Assembly (NCBI GenBank): GCA_003427395.1
Contig: BFEA01000655.1
Location: forward strand, 457,157-477,928
Direction: 5' to 3'
Source of the DNA: Chara braunii
Taxonomy: Eukaryota; Streptophyta; Charophyceae; Charales; Characeae
DNA length: 20,772 nt
Position numbers and translations under genes: made by a program. Shown one piece after another: positions 8,492-16,195 of the stretch. Under the pieces are notes generated by a model. That model was not told where the DNA came from. It ran no database searches and worked only from the letters and a program-made list of their open reading frames with translations. Positions within the stretch are counted from its first letter, which is position 1; every line of letters starts with the position of its first letter.

Positions 8492-8616
8492 TTAAACCAC
8501 CAGTACCTACCGCATTTTTCGTACCCCCCGCCTTCGAATGAATTTGGACCGGAGGGGCAGGCCGATTTGGCTTCTGAGTTAACAGCCGCCCCAACGGGTA
8601 GGTACTGGTGGTTCTT
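8492..8616. mobile_element. MITE with TTAA-flanked ACCACCAGTACC tip, inserted in repeat copy 2
   Basis: TTAA at 8492-8495 is followed by ACCACCAGTACCTACC; the right end is GGTAGGTACTGGTGGT then TTCTTGAG. The homologous copy at 8838-8860 reads GGTCTGGTTAAGTTGAGC with no insertion, showing an intact TTAA target. The right-hand TTAA has decayed to TTC. The insert is about 120 bp with no coding capacity. Confidence 0.8.
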
Positions 8617-8881
8617 GAGTTATCATTGTGGATTTCTCTTGCTGAGACAGGAGACACGAAAGTGGGTAGGAGGGTGGTTAGTGCTATTGGGGTCCCGGAA
8701 CTGACGTTCCAACCACCGGCCGTTGAAGGTCGGATTCAGTCCGGTGGTAGGCCTGTGTATTTGCATAGGCTAGTTTAGGTAGGCTGGTAAAGAGGGTAGC
8801 TTAGGGTAAGTAGGGGTTCGTTAACTCATTAGGAGCCGGTCTGGTTAAGTTGAGCTATCGTTGTGGATTTCTCTTGCTGAG

Positions 8882-9388
8882 TTACAGTAGGATGTAAGTG
8901 GATGTTTTTGGTCAATTTTGTTGCAGTGGTTTTCACTGAATAAGCGAAACTGGCTAATGCTGCCAGGATAACTCCGGGTTGATTTTTTTTTTATTTTTTA
9001 TTTTATTTTTATTTTTTTTTTGAACTCCGGATCGAATTGTGGAGTCCCTGACTCCGAATTGCATTGTTTTTAATATGAATTGATTTTTGTTGTTTCCAAA
9101 AAAAGGTGCTCATTCATTACTCATTAAGAAAAAGGGGGGGTGGGCACCCACATAAAGAACGGAGCTGGGGATCATTACCCAGATTTGCTTTTTAAGAGAC
9201 CCGAATGGGACTCCGAAAGAAGAAGGCACCTGAAACCCACAACAACTCCACTCCATCCCAAGGCCCTCATTCCTCCTATACCCTCCTACATCTATTCTGA
9301 TCTGCCTCTAATCTCTCAGGCAAGACAGCTCACACTATCACCTTCGCTGCCCGCCATGTTACTCGTCTCCCACCTATACCACGAATGA
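8882..9388. other. Unassigned stretch
   Basis: No gene recognised. It holds a T/A-rich run at about 8982-9020, and a CT- and AC-rich part at 9230-9380 whose frame of about 80 residues (9140-9388) has no recognisable domain. Confidence 0.35.
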
Positions 9389-9545
9389 TTAAACCACCAG
9401 TACCTTTTCGATATGTAGGGCAGTATTGGATGCCCGAAACGATAAAAAGGCCCCCCGATTGGATTTATCAATGGCGGCCCTCTCCCGCTTGGCTACTGCG
9501 TTACCCGGCTTAGATTTCCAGTGGGTAAAGGTTCTGGTGGTCTAA
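9389..9545. mobile_element. TTAA-family MITE abutting a second tip
   Basis: The left end is TTAA-ACCACCAGTACCTTTT (9389-9408) and the right end AAAGGTTCTGGTGGT-CTAA (to 9545). The same CTAA is followed at once by ACCACTAGTACTTGGG, the tip of another copy facing away. The two ends therefore share one flank. The interior is non-coding. Confidence 0.7.
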
Positions 9546-9743
9546 ACCACTAGTACTTGGGTCAGGTGTTGGCCGTGGAAAGAAAAAAGAAGTAGAAATG
9601 TTTCTTGTCGGATGCATTTGGGTGCTTCTGTAGTGGCCCGTACATTTCCTAAAATCGTGGCTTGCACATGGGCACGAATTTAGGAAGTACTTGTGGCTCA
9701 AGTACCCAACCAACTAATTCGGATGCTAACCTACTCTAGCCCT

Positions 9744-9744
<1 letters not shown>

Positions 9745-9784
<40 letters not shown>

Positions 9785-9832
9785 ACCCCCCCCCCATATC
9801 CCCCCCCCCCACCCCCCCCCCCCCCCCCACCC
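9745..9832. repeat. Poly-C tract (about 88 bp)
   Basis: A 40-base C run followed by further C runs broken only by single A bases and one ATAT. It lies at the 3' side of the minus-strand LINE. Frames across it code for polyproline and are not genes. The exact length is doubtful given how hard such tracts are to sequence. Confidence 0.9.
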
Positions 9833-10834
9833 AAAGGGCTCCGAGCCCCTTAACTCCCATGTCTATTCGCAGAGCTTAATGCAGCCCCCCAAGCCTAGAG
9901 TTGCTCAGCATCTGCACTGTCACCTCTGATTACCCAGGTTTAGCTTGGGTGACTGAAGCCCTCCTGCGGGCCGAATCAACTGAGGGGCCAGGTATGACCC
10001 AGTAACTACCCACCATCTGAGTCCCCGACTCCAGACTGTCTCCCTGAGCTCCCGCTCCCAACCTTCCCCCTATCCATGGGACAGCCAGGGAGTCAGGATC
10101 AGCTTACCGTCCAATGTGACCACCAACAAGCGATTCCCCCTTGCCCAAGTGAAGAGGAACCACCACAGAACCTTCGGAGAGCGACCCCTATCTGCCTTTC
10201 TGACCCAGTCTGCACAGACCATGGTACGGAAGAGGAGTTTCACATTCTTGTTAATGGCGTTGTCTGAGGCACCCTCGTCCCTGAAAAGGGTATTGTTCCT
10301 GTCATCCCACCGCGTCCGTGCTTACCGGATGGCTTGGGCCATGTAGCCCCAGCCACTCTTTGCGAAAAACCGAGGTGGGAGAGTCCCAGTAAGCACCCAA
10401 GTGTGGTTCCTCTCCAACGCTGAGATCAGCTGCTGCCAGTGACTCCGCCCACCACCGCCATATCCGTTCGGAAGCTGGGTAAAATCCCAAACAAGGTGGA
10501 GGAGAGTTTCCTCCTGCCCATTACCACAGCGTTTGCATGTTGATTGGATGTGCAGTGCCTTTTTTGTACAAGCCATTCGGCGGCGGGAATTGCTGAATGT
10601 GAGCAGGGATAATTTCGTCCACTGAGCTGGTAACGCAAGTTTCCAGGTGCTCTTTCTCTGATATCTGACGAATGCTGGCTGGGAGCCTGTAATGCCTTTT
10701 CCCCAGTTTTGTGTCGTAGTGGACCGGGTTTCTGGAGTGTCCCTGATGAGATAGCCAGGTCCCGAGTGCCGCCTTGTACCAGCAAAGAACCCCTGCGGCC
10801 GTTGACTTCGGCTGATTGGGTAACAAGAACAAGA

Positions 10835-10931
10835 GTCCTTCGGGCCATACGTTAAAATTGAAACAATACAGACAAGATTAGCATGGCCCCTGCGCAAGGA
10901 TGGCCACATGCGTAAATCGAGAAATGGTACC
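10835..10931 (+). ncRNA. U6 snRNA-like copy A (retropseudogene) inside the LINE
   Basis: Full-length U6 similarity from GTCCTTCGGG to ATCGAGAAATGGTACC, antisense to the host LINE. AGATTAGCATGGCCCCTGCG is intact, but ACAGAGA, which pairs with the 5' splice site in spliceosomes, reads ACAGACA, and the 5' stem is mismatched (GTCC/GGCC). A C-rich stretch and ten A bases follow. No plant-type upstream element or TATA box is present. A target-site duplication is not clear (AAGAACAAGA against AAAGTGAATAGA at best). It is the most diverged of the three full-length plus-strand copies. Confidence 0.85.
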
Positions 10932-11812
10932 CCCCCCTGCGAAAAAAAAAAGTGAATAGACGACAGAGGCCAATGTGTTTGGATTGCCACCTCCTGGACC
11001 TGAACTAGTTTCTTAGCCTCCCCCGGCACCAAGCGCACCGACCACCGAATCGCCGTCCACGTGTCTTCGTCTAATCGGGCCTCTAGTTTGAAAGCTGTGG
11101 TAATTGGCAAACCTGCGTCCGCATCCTTGAACCAGGCTCCCTCTATGAGACTCTCGAGTCTTCTCTCAGAAGAGCCAGCCACTCTGCAGGGATGACCAAA
11201 ATCAACGCTTGCAGCTTCTCAGCTACGTCGTGGAGATTGGCCCACCTCCGATTCTGTTCTCCAGTCTAATGCCTGGTCTGACCAAGTGTCTTGGATCGAG
11301 GACACTCCTCTTTCCACCCACTTCCTGCCAAACTCGCCTGGCTGGGCCAGTGTGGTGAAAGGGCTACATGATGTTTGCAGGCCCCTTCTTTCTGTCTTGG
11401 TACCGCTGAAGACTGTGGTCTCAGCTTTCTCCATGCAACCCACCATGCCATCCCGATGGCAGAGCTGGGATGACGATTGTGGAAAAAGCTTCCGATTGGA
11501 GACACGTCCAGACATCTTCCTGTCTGGTTAGCTGGAGTTCTTGTTGTAAAATGTACTATGCAATGTCCAACCAGCTTCTCCGTTCAGTCTGCACACTGGC
11601 TTTCTGAATCCATTTGCCCAGCAACGCCAGGCTCTGTTTAGCTGGATCGATCAGGCCTAGTCCTCCCTCCGTCTTGGACTGGGTAACTTTGTTCTACGCC
11701 ACCTTGGTAAGGAATCCTTCCTGATCCTCCCCCCCTGGTTTCCACAGATACCTGGCTGCCAGGGCTCAAATCTGTTGCAGAGCACATCGAGATATGAGGA
11801 TGGCCGCCGCAG

Positions 11813-12102
11813 TGTGCCAGATTAGTGCAAAAACAGAGGCTGAAATCACGCAGGCTCTCCCGAGGAGTGATAAGCCCATTGCAGATATGCATCTTTTCAC
11901 TCTTGCTTCTACTCTCGCCGAGAGAATGGCGTCCTGTGCGCGGCGACTGTTGGTCAACTGTGCCTGATTAGCGCAAAAACAGAGGCTGAAATCACTCAGG
12001 TTCTCCTGAAGAGTGATAAGCCCATTTGCAGATCTGCAACTTTTCACTCTTGTTTCTACCCTCGCCGAGAGAATGGCGCCCTGTGCGGGGCGTCTGTTGG
12101 TC
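11813..12102. repeat. Tandem duplication, 2 x about 144 bp, within the LINE
   Basis: Copies at 11813-11955 and 11959-12102, offset 146 bp, run from TGTGCC.GATTAG to CTGTTGGTC with roughly 88-90% identity by eye. They fall in the thumb-coding part of the reverse transcriptase, and one minus-strand frame stays open through both. Confidence 0.85.
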
Positions 12103-12415
12103 TAGGAGACTTGCACCCCAAGGTACCGCTCCAATTCTCCCTCTTTAGTGTGCGCTTTTTTTTTACCATAGTCTTGGGGGAGAAAGTAGGTGGATTTGTA
12201 CCAGCTGACCTTCGCTGCCATGACCAGCAACATCAGTCCAAAATCTCTTTTGCTGCGTTCACAGAAACATCAGTGGCTTCCATGACCAGCAACTGGTCAT
12301 CTGCTATTGCCCCTGTTGTGACTTCCAGCCCTTCCCTTAGCTGGAGTCCTTCGATCACTGGCGATGCTCTGATTTGGCACCACACAGTTCTTTTGGGCCT
12401 CGCTTCAGTACTTTC

Positions 12416-12485
12416 CACATGCAGAACAGACAAAATATTGTGATGTATCGTTCCATGTTCTAGCAGAAGATTTCATTCTCATTTT
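12416..12485 (-). repeat. Dispersed repeat shared with 7545-7613
   Basis: The reverse complement reads AGAACATGGAACGATACATC then TTTGTCTGTTCTGCATGTG, matching the plus-strand copy at 7545. The similarity ends where LINE similarity begins, marking a junction. Confidence 0.6.
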
Positions 12486-13017
12486 GCACATTTGTGCAGC
12501 GAGGCTCATAGCCTCAGTTCGGTCCATGTGCAGTTACCGACTTCCCTCGAATAGAACACATACATGTTATTAGTCGTTACAGGTCTATAGAGCTTCAACA
12601 CTAATCACAAAATGAAAAAAATAAACGAGCGTATCTTCCCGCAATGGGGCCTCGCTGTGCTACTCTCCAAATGAATGTTTAAATGGCGAGTGTATTCTCA
12701 GCCATAAGGTCGAAGGATACACTCACTACTTTTGTTTTCTCTTTATTTTTATTTACTTGTGTGTGTTTTTTTTTTTGTTGTTGTTTCTTTGGCGAGTTTT
12801 GGATCGATGCGCACTATAGGGAAAATGATTGTGGCTGCCCGACACAACATTTTAAAATTCTTAAGGAATGTGGACAGCAACTTGATCCATATATTCGGAC
12901 ATGTAACACATTTTGTGTATCGAACGAACAACAGATCCAGATACATGCAGAATGCTCTGCAGTGTAGTGAGGCCCAATGATTAGGAATTACCAGAGTGGA
13001 TGGGGGTGCGAAGACCA
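12486..13017. other. Unassigned stretch with possible family 1 remnant
   Basis: No gene seen. TTACCGACTTCCCTCGAATA at 12535 resembles the family 1 MITE tip TTACCGTCTTCACCCGAATA, but no matching right end was found. GAGGCCC occurs in inverted orientation at about 12650 and directly at 12969. Confidence 0.35.
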
Positions 13018-13104
13018 AGGGCATACTCCCACCAGCACTCGATGTTAGTTGAATCTTTTACTTAACTACTACTAGATTCAGTGGCGATGGTGTGAGTATG
13101 CCCT
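13018..13104. mobile_element. Short palindromic element (AGGGCATACTC ends)
   Basis: AGGGCATACTCCCACCAGCAC at the left is mirrored by GTGTGAGTATGCCCT at the right, giving arms of about 25 bp with a few mismatches and a core of about 35 bp. The size and symmetry fit a small MITE. The GTATGCC motif recurs within the adjacent tandem repeat. Confidence 0.6.
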
Positions 13105-13109
13105 AAGGT

Positions 13110-13487
13110 GTTTAGACCCGTACTTGTCCTAACACTTTACTGGATGTGTCTGGTGGTTATTACGATCCCTAACAGCTCAGTCATAAAAGTCCTAGTGTTA
13201 GTATGCCGTGAGATGGGAGGGAAGTTGGTAGTGTTTGGACTTCAACCCCCCCCCCTCCCCCCCCCCGGGCCCCTGAGAAAAAGAGAGCGAGTTTAGACGC
13301 GTACTTGTCCTAACACTTTACTGGATGTGTCTGGTGGTTATTATGACCCGTAAAGCATGTATATGGCCGCATTTACAGCCAGAGCTCAGTCATAAAAGTC
13401 CTAGTGTTGGTATGCCGTGAGATGGGAGGGAAGCTGCTAGTGTTTGGACTTTTCCCTCCCCCCCCCTCCAAGAGAAAAAGAGAGGAG
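13110..13487. repeat. Tandem repeat, two units of 181 and 197 bp
   Basis: Units 13110-13290 and 13291-13487 both begin GTTTAGACNCGTACTTGTCC and contain GCTCAGTCATAAAAGTCC, a C-rich stretch and AGAGAAAAAGAGAG. Unit 2 has about 27 extra bases around GTAAAGCATGTATATGGC with inverted ends (GTAAA..TTTAC), either a small insertion in unit 2 or a deletion in unit 1. Confidence 0.8.
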
Positions 13488-13525
13488 TCTATGTACTGTA
13501 ACCAGGACAGGAGCCCGGGGATGAG

Positions 13526-13657
13526 GTCCTGCTAGCACAGAGGATTGGATGTAATGCCTGAATCTGGATGTGATCGCGGAGAGATGCAGCAAGGAGGCAC
13601 CTCTTCACGAACACGTCCGGATTCAGGTGTAGAAGCCAATCCTCTTTGCTAGTGGGA
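13526..13657. mobile_element. MITE family 2, copy b
   Basis: The left end CTGCTAGCACAGAGGATTGG and right end CCAATCCTCTTTGCTAGTGG are inverted copies. The symmetry continues inward through CCTGAATCTGGATGTG and CACGTCCGGATTCAGG. The arms are about 45 bp. It has no coding capacity. Confidence 0.75.
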
Positions 13658-13878
13658 CGACGCCTCGGTAATTCTCACAAACAAGTTTTTAAACTTAAAC
13701 CATTAGTACCTTCAAGCTTGTTTTTGCCGACCCTGAATTTCATTGCGCACCGAGCTTTGCCGAGCCTGGGTCCCATTGTATTTTCTTTTCTGGTACTCGT
13801 CGGAAAAAAAAAACCAAAAAAAAACAACGAAAGAAACGGAGAAAAGCAACGACGTAAGGGACGTGAAAGCAGCTGTAT

Positions 13879-13896
13879 GTCCTTTGGGACATCCGT

Positions 13897-13928
<32 letters not shown>

Positions 13929-13980
13929 GGCCCCGGCGCAAGGATGACACACATAAATCGAGAAATGGTCCAAATTGTTT
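13879..13980 (+). ncRNA. U6 snRNA-like copy B (retrocopy with 13-bp target duplication)
   Basis: Full-length U6 from GTCCTTTGGGACATCCG to GGTCCAAATTGTTT, with ACAGAGA and AGCATGGCCCC intact. One change (CCCCGGCGC for CCCCTGCGC) and a degraded terminator T-run are visible. An A-rich tail follows, then AAAGCAGCTGTAT (13995-14007), an exact repeat of the 13 bases just before the copy (13866-13878). No U6 promoter elements lie upstream. The duplication and tail indicate LINE-type retroposition of a U6 transcript; activity is unlikely. Confidence 0.9.
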
Positions 13981-13994
13981 ATTAAAAAAAAAAA

Positions 13995-14340
13995 AAAGCA
14001 GCTGTATACAGAACATTGGGTACATGTGAGCGTATGCTCTGACAAAGGGCATTACTGCCCTCAGCAAAACACGGCAATAGGAAACAAAAAAAAGAAAAGA
14101 AGGAAAAAAAGCCAAAAGGTCTTTGGCCGTGAAAGCAGCTGGATACAGAACATCGGGCACAAGTGAGAATATGCCCTCCCAATGGGCGTTACAGCCCTCA
14201 GCAAAACACGGCTGTACGGGAAAAAAAAATCAAAATCGGCAACAACTCTTTCGACGTAAAAGCAGCTGGATACAGAATCTTGAGTACATGCGAGAGTGCC
14301 CGGTTGGTTGCACGTGTCAGCTGTCAGCTGTCTGTGGAAA
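13995..14340 (+). repeat. Tandem units starting AAAGCAGCTG, separated by A-rich spacers
   Basis: Units begin at 13995, 14132 and 14258 (periods 137 and 126 bp), each starting AAAGCAGCTG[GT]ATACAGAA. Units 1 and 2 share a roughly 90-bp body with GGGC..TTAC..GCCC and CCTCAGCAAAACACGGC; unit 3 departs after about 45 bp. Each body is followed by an A-rich stretch. The U6 retrocopy interrupts the start of unit 1. Confidence 0.75.
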
Positions 14341-14657
14341 GCGCCCTGCCTCGTTGGCAGGGCACTAAAACTGAATTACAAGGGGGGGAAAAACACAGAA
14401 AACAAAAAACGAAACTATCGACGATTCTGGGCAGATGCATTCTTGGAGGCAATACTGTGAGCACACCTCCTTTGTGCCTTTCCCCGACGTCCTACCTTTC
14501 AACCCTGCAGTTTCTTTTTTTTCCCTTCTTTTTTCTCCAGTCGGGCCCACAAGGCCCAAATGTTTTCTTTTTGCCAACCCTCGCCCGGACCCCCGAACTT
14601 TTTTTGAGGTCATTTTCCCGAATGGGACTACAGCTTGGAAAGGTAGTGGTGGTTTAA

Positions 14658-14790
14658 CGGTCCGGGCATTTCCGGACCTGCTTACCGGCCCGGATTGTCC
14701 GGAACGGTACATGTCTAGAGGATGTGTCCGGAAGTCCAGACGTCCGGACCCGACCGGACATGCGTCCAGTCCCCGGACACGAGCCGGCGT
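14658..14790. repeat. CCGG/TCCGGA-dense patch
   Basis: Ten CCGG sites fall within about 130 bp, including four copies of the palindrome TCCGGA, directly outside the right end of the TTAA element. The spacing is irregular. Confidence 0.7.
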
Positions 14791-14871
14791 AGCCATGGTA
14801 GAAAGTTACACCTAGTCAATTTAAATGAAATTGACCACCTAAAGAACCGTTGAGTACACTTGATTGCAGAT

Positions 14872-14994
14872 ATGCTACAAAGCCAAGTAAGAATTGCACT
14901 TAATCGACTAAAACGAATGATAGATGAAGTAATGCGGGGAACAAATAAAAGAAAAAATCTACCAAATCCTCAAAGCCTAGTAACCCCAGCCTAG
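14872..14994 (+). pseudogene. Small unrecognised open frame, possibly a gene fragment
   Basis: A 40-codon frame starting MLQSQVRIALNRLKRMIDE has a non-repetitive, helix-like composition rich in Arg, Leu and Asn, and sits in an AT-rich patch unlike its surroundings. The same frame continues upstream past a TGA at 14850-14852 to about 14815. Its end coincides with a 14-bp direct repeat (AGCCTAGTAACCCC twice, 14975-15002). I do not recognise the family, and it could be chance. Confidence 0.2.
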
Positions 14995-15000
14995 TAACCC

Positions 15001-15016
15001 CTAAACCATTAGTAGC
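15001..15016 (+). mobile_element. Solo tip CTAA-ACCATTAGTAGC
   Basis: A single diverged tip of the TTAA family with no partner end identified. Confidence 0.4.
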
Positions 15017-15338
15017 TACTTTTCAAGAAATTTTTGGATCTCATCCTCTTTGTCAGTTTATGGATCAAACTAACCCTCTGGCAGAGATTTTACTCATAAA
15101 AGAAGGATAAGCTCATTAGGGCCTGGAGGATTAACTAAAAAAACTGCTACTTTTTCACATTCTGTGAGTGTGCCCGAATCACAGATGGCCATGTTGAGGG
15201 CTTTCCAGGAAACACAAAATCAGTAGCCTGCCCCCCTGCCATACTGATTTTGACGGTTTTCTTTTTCCATAACTGCTGCTGACCAAGGTTGGCTAGCTGG
15301 GGCTGGGGAAAACAAGACGCTCAGCAATAATAGTGCTT

Positions 15339-15484
15339 CGACCACCAGTACTTTTGACCCGTCCCTTCCAGAGGTTCGAAACACGTGCGCGCCTGAGAAA
15401 AACGAAGTGGCACAGGCCTTCTTTTGGGTGGTGTCGCCGGCCATTTTGCTCTGCTGGGCCGACTGCAAAACTTGTGGCGGCATG
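15339..15484 (+). repeat. Left arm of long inverted repeat
   Basis: Inverted partner of 17217-17378, roughly 75% identical by eye, with a shared 17-mer CACAGGCCTTCTTTTGG. Confidence 0.75.
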
Positions 15485-15977
15485 CGTGCTGCGTCGGAGA
15501 AAAATGGATGGGAAATGTACCGGAGGTTTCAGGGACACAGTCGCTTAAACCACCGACGACTCCCATGCTATTTTAAGTTTTAAGTTTTAACGGTCTAGTA
15601 CTCTTTTTCAACGGAAAGGTTTCGTCCTGCGGTGGGTACTGCATCAGAAAGGTTGGGGTCTGTGGCTGTGTAGCAGCAGGGAGAGAGAAAATGTGTTCTT
15701 TTGGTGGTGTATCTTTTTTTTTTTTTTTTTTTTTTTTTCGCCTTGCAGAAGTTCGTTCTTTGTTTTATAAAATATTTTTTTTCCTGAAAGCTTAGTGTTC
15801 AATCTATGTCCCGGAAAATTTTCGGATTTTTTTGTCAGAAAGCTCTCAGCACGGAAACTCTCCAAAGTCGGGCCACTCAACATTTTGCAGAAAGCCACAA
15901 CTGCCTGTTGCCTAGCCTCTACCCGCCCACCCTGCGGCCTACTGCGAGTGCAGTGTTGCACATTTCTTAGGCCTCGG

Positions 15978-16087
15978 GGCCTCGGGGCTAGTGTTGGCTT
16001 AACGGCCTTTTCCCTTGTTTTTATTTTTGGAAGGCCTCAAGGCTAGTGTTGGCTTATCGGCCTTTTCCCTTGTTTTTATTTTTGGAA
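15978..16087. repeat. Tandem duplication, 2 x 55 bp
   Basis: Units 15978-16032 and 16033-16087 run GGCCTC..GGCTAGTGTTGGC to TTATTTTTGGAA and differ at about three positions. The array directly abuts the 3' end of the minus-strand U6-like copy. Confidence 0.9.
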
Positions 16088-16195
16088 TTTGCACCGTTTC
16101 TCAACTTTTGGACGTTTTGCCAATGTTTTTCAGAGTGGGCCATGCTTTACCATTCTTCTTCTCTGTACTGTTCCAATTTTAGCGGAGATACAGAA
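16088..16195 (-). pseudogene. Diverged U6 snRNA-like copy D
   Basis: On the minus strand the blocks TAAAATTGGAAC, TACAGAGAAGA, AGCATGGCCC and GAGAAACGGT occur in U6 order. The ACAGAGA box is intact, but about nine extra bases separate it from the AGC triad, and the central and 3' parts match poorly. The 5' hairpin is not recognisable. It is much more diverged than copies A-C, so it is an older retropseudogene or a different U6 source. There is no clear tail or target duplication. Confidence 0.65.

Larger units (their letters stand above)
8216..8881. repeat. Three-copy repeat block (GGCCTGTGTATTTGGATAGG unit)
   Basis: The unit core TAGGCCTGTGTATTTGGATA to AGGAGCTGGTCTGGTTAA occurs at about 8275, 8396 and 8746. 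The upstream part with CCGGAACYGACGTTC and the GTTGAAGG motif is present only before copies 1 and 3 (8216 and 8687). Copy 2 carries a MITE at 8492-8616 while copy 3 is uninterrupted at the same point. A shared tail containing TTGTGGATTTCTCTTGCTGAG follows copies 2 and 3. Confidence 0.8.
9833..12433 (-). mobile_element. Non-LTR (LINE) retrotransposon relic, 5'-truncated
   Basis: The minus strand carries recognisable pieces of a non-LTR retrotransposon in the expected order: reverse transcriptase palm (about 12433-12110), thumb (about 12100-11780), a GGLGLIDP region (11643-11675), a zinc-finger region (10496-10537) and a C-terminal segment ending in a stop at 10070-10072. About 235 bp of non-coding sequence follows as a presumed 3' UTR down to the poly-C tract. 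The reading frame is broken by stops and frameshifts and is interrupted by an antisense U6 copy at about 10835-10950. No endonuclease domain was found upstream, and the sequence above 12416 matches an unrelated repeat at 7545, so the 5' end is missing. No poly-A tail or target-site duplication was identified. Confidence 0.75.
10070..12433 (-). pseudogene. LINE ORF2-type reverse transcriptase, decayed
   Basis: The product would copy retrotransposon RNA into DNA by target-primed reverse transcription. Seen on the minus strand: IADD at 12296-12304, at the position of the catalytic [FY]ADD box with its aromatic residue replaced by Ile; AAKVSWYKST (about 12185-12220) and YLGVQV (about 12110-12127) in the order found after the palm in non-LTR enzymes; a thumb-like Ala/Leu-rich stretch ending CALQQI; KTEGGLGLIDP at 11643-11675 then ALLGKW; and C-x2-C-x10-H (10496-10537) resembling the zf-RVT finger with its last Cys lost. 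A further open stretch (10070-10335) contains RTRWDDRNNT. Stops interrupt the frame at about 11692, 11540 and 10335, and frame changes occur at about 11400 and 11700. A 146-bp duplication in the thumb adds about 49 codons. It cannot encode an active enzyme. Confidence 0.75.
13695..14657. mobile_element. TTAA-flanked inverted-repeat element (about 960 bp)
   Basis: The left end is TTAA-ACCATTAGTACC and the right end GGTAGTGGTGGT-TTAA, with TTAA on both flanks. Subterminal similarity continues (TTCAAGCTTG against the reverse complement TTCCAAGCTG). The interior holds A-rich-spaced tandem units and a U6 retrocopy but no transposase-like frame, so it is nonautonomous, or two ends brought together by other insertions. 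Confidence 0.55.

Noticed and set aside
9693-9929. Polyproline open frame
   Set aside because: It is produced by the poly-C tract and has no domain on either side.
13675-14160. Minus-strand 161-residue frame sharing a peptide with the 286-residue frame at 10322-11182
   Set aside because: The shared peptide is only the antisense translation of the U6 snRNA sequence.
15978-16087. CGGCCTTTT in the 55-bp duplication as a possible U2 snRNA 5' end
   Set aside because: The match is limited to about ten bases and the following U2 sequence (GGCTAAGATC) is absent.
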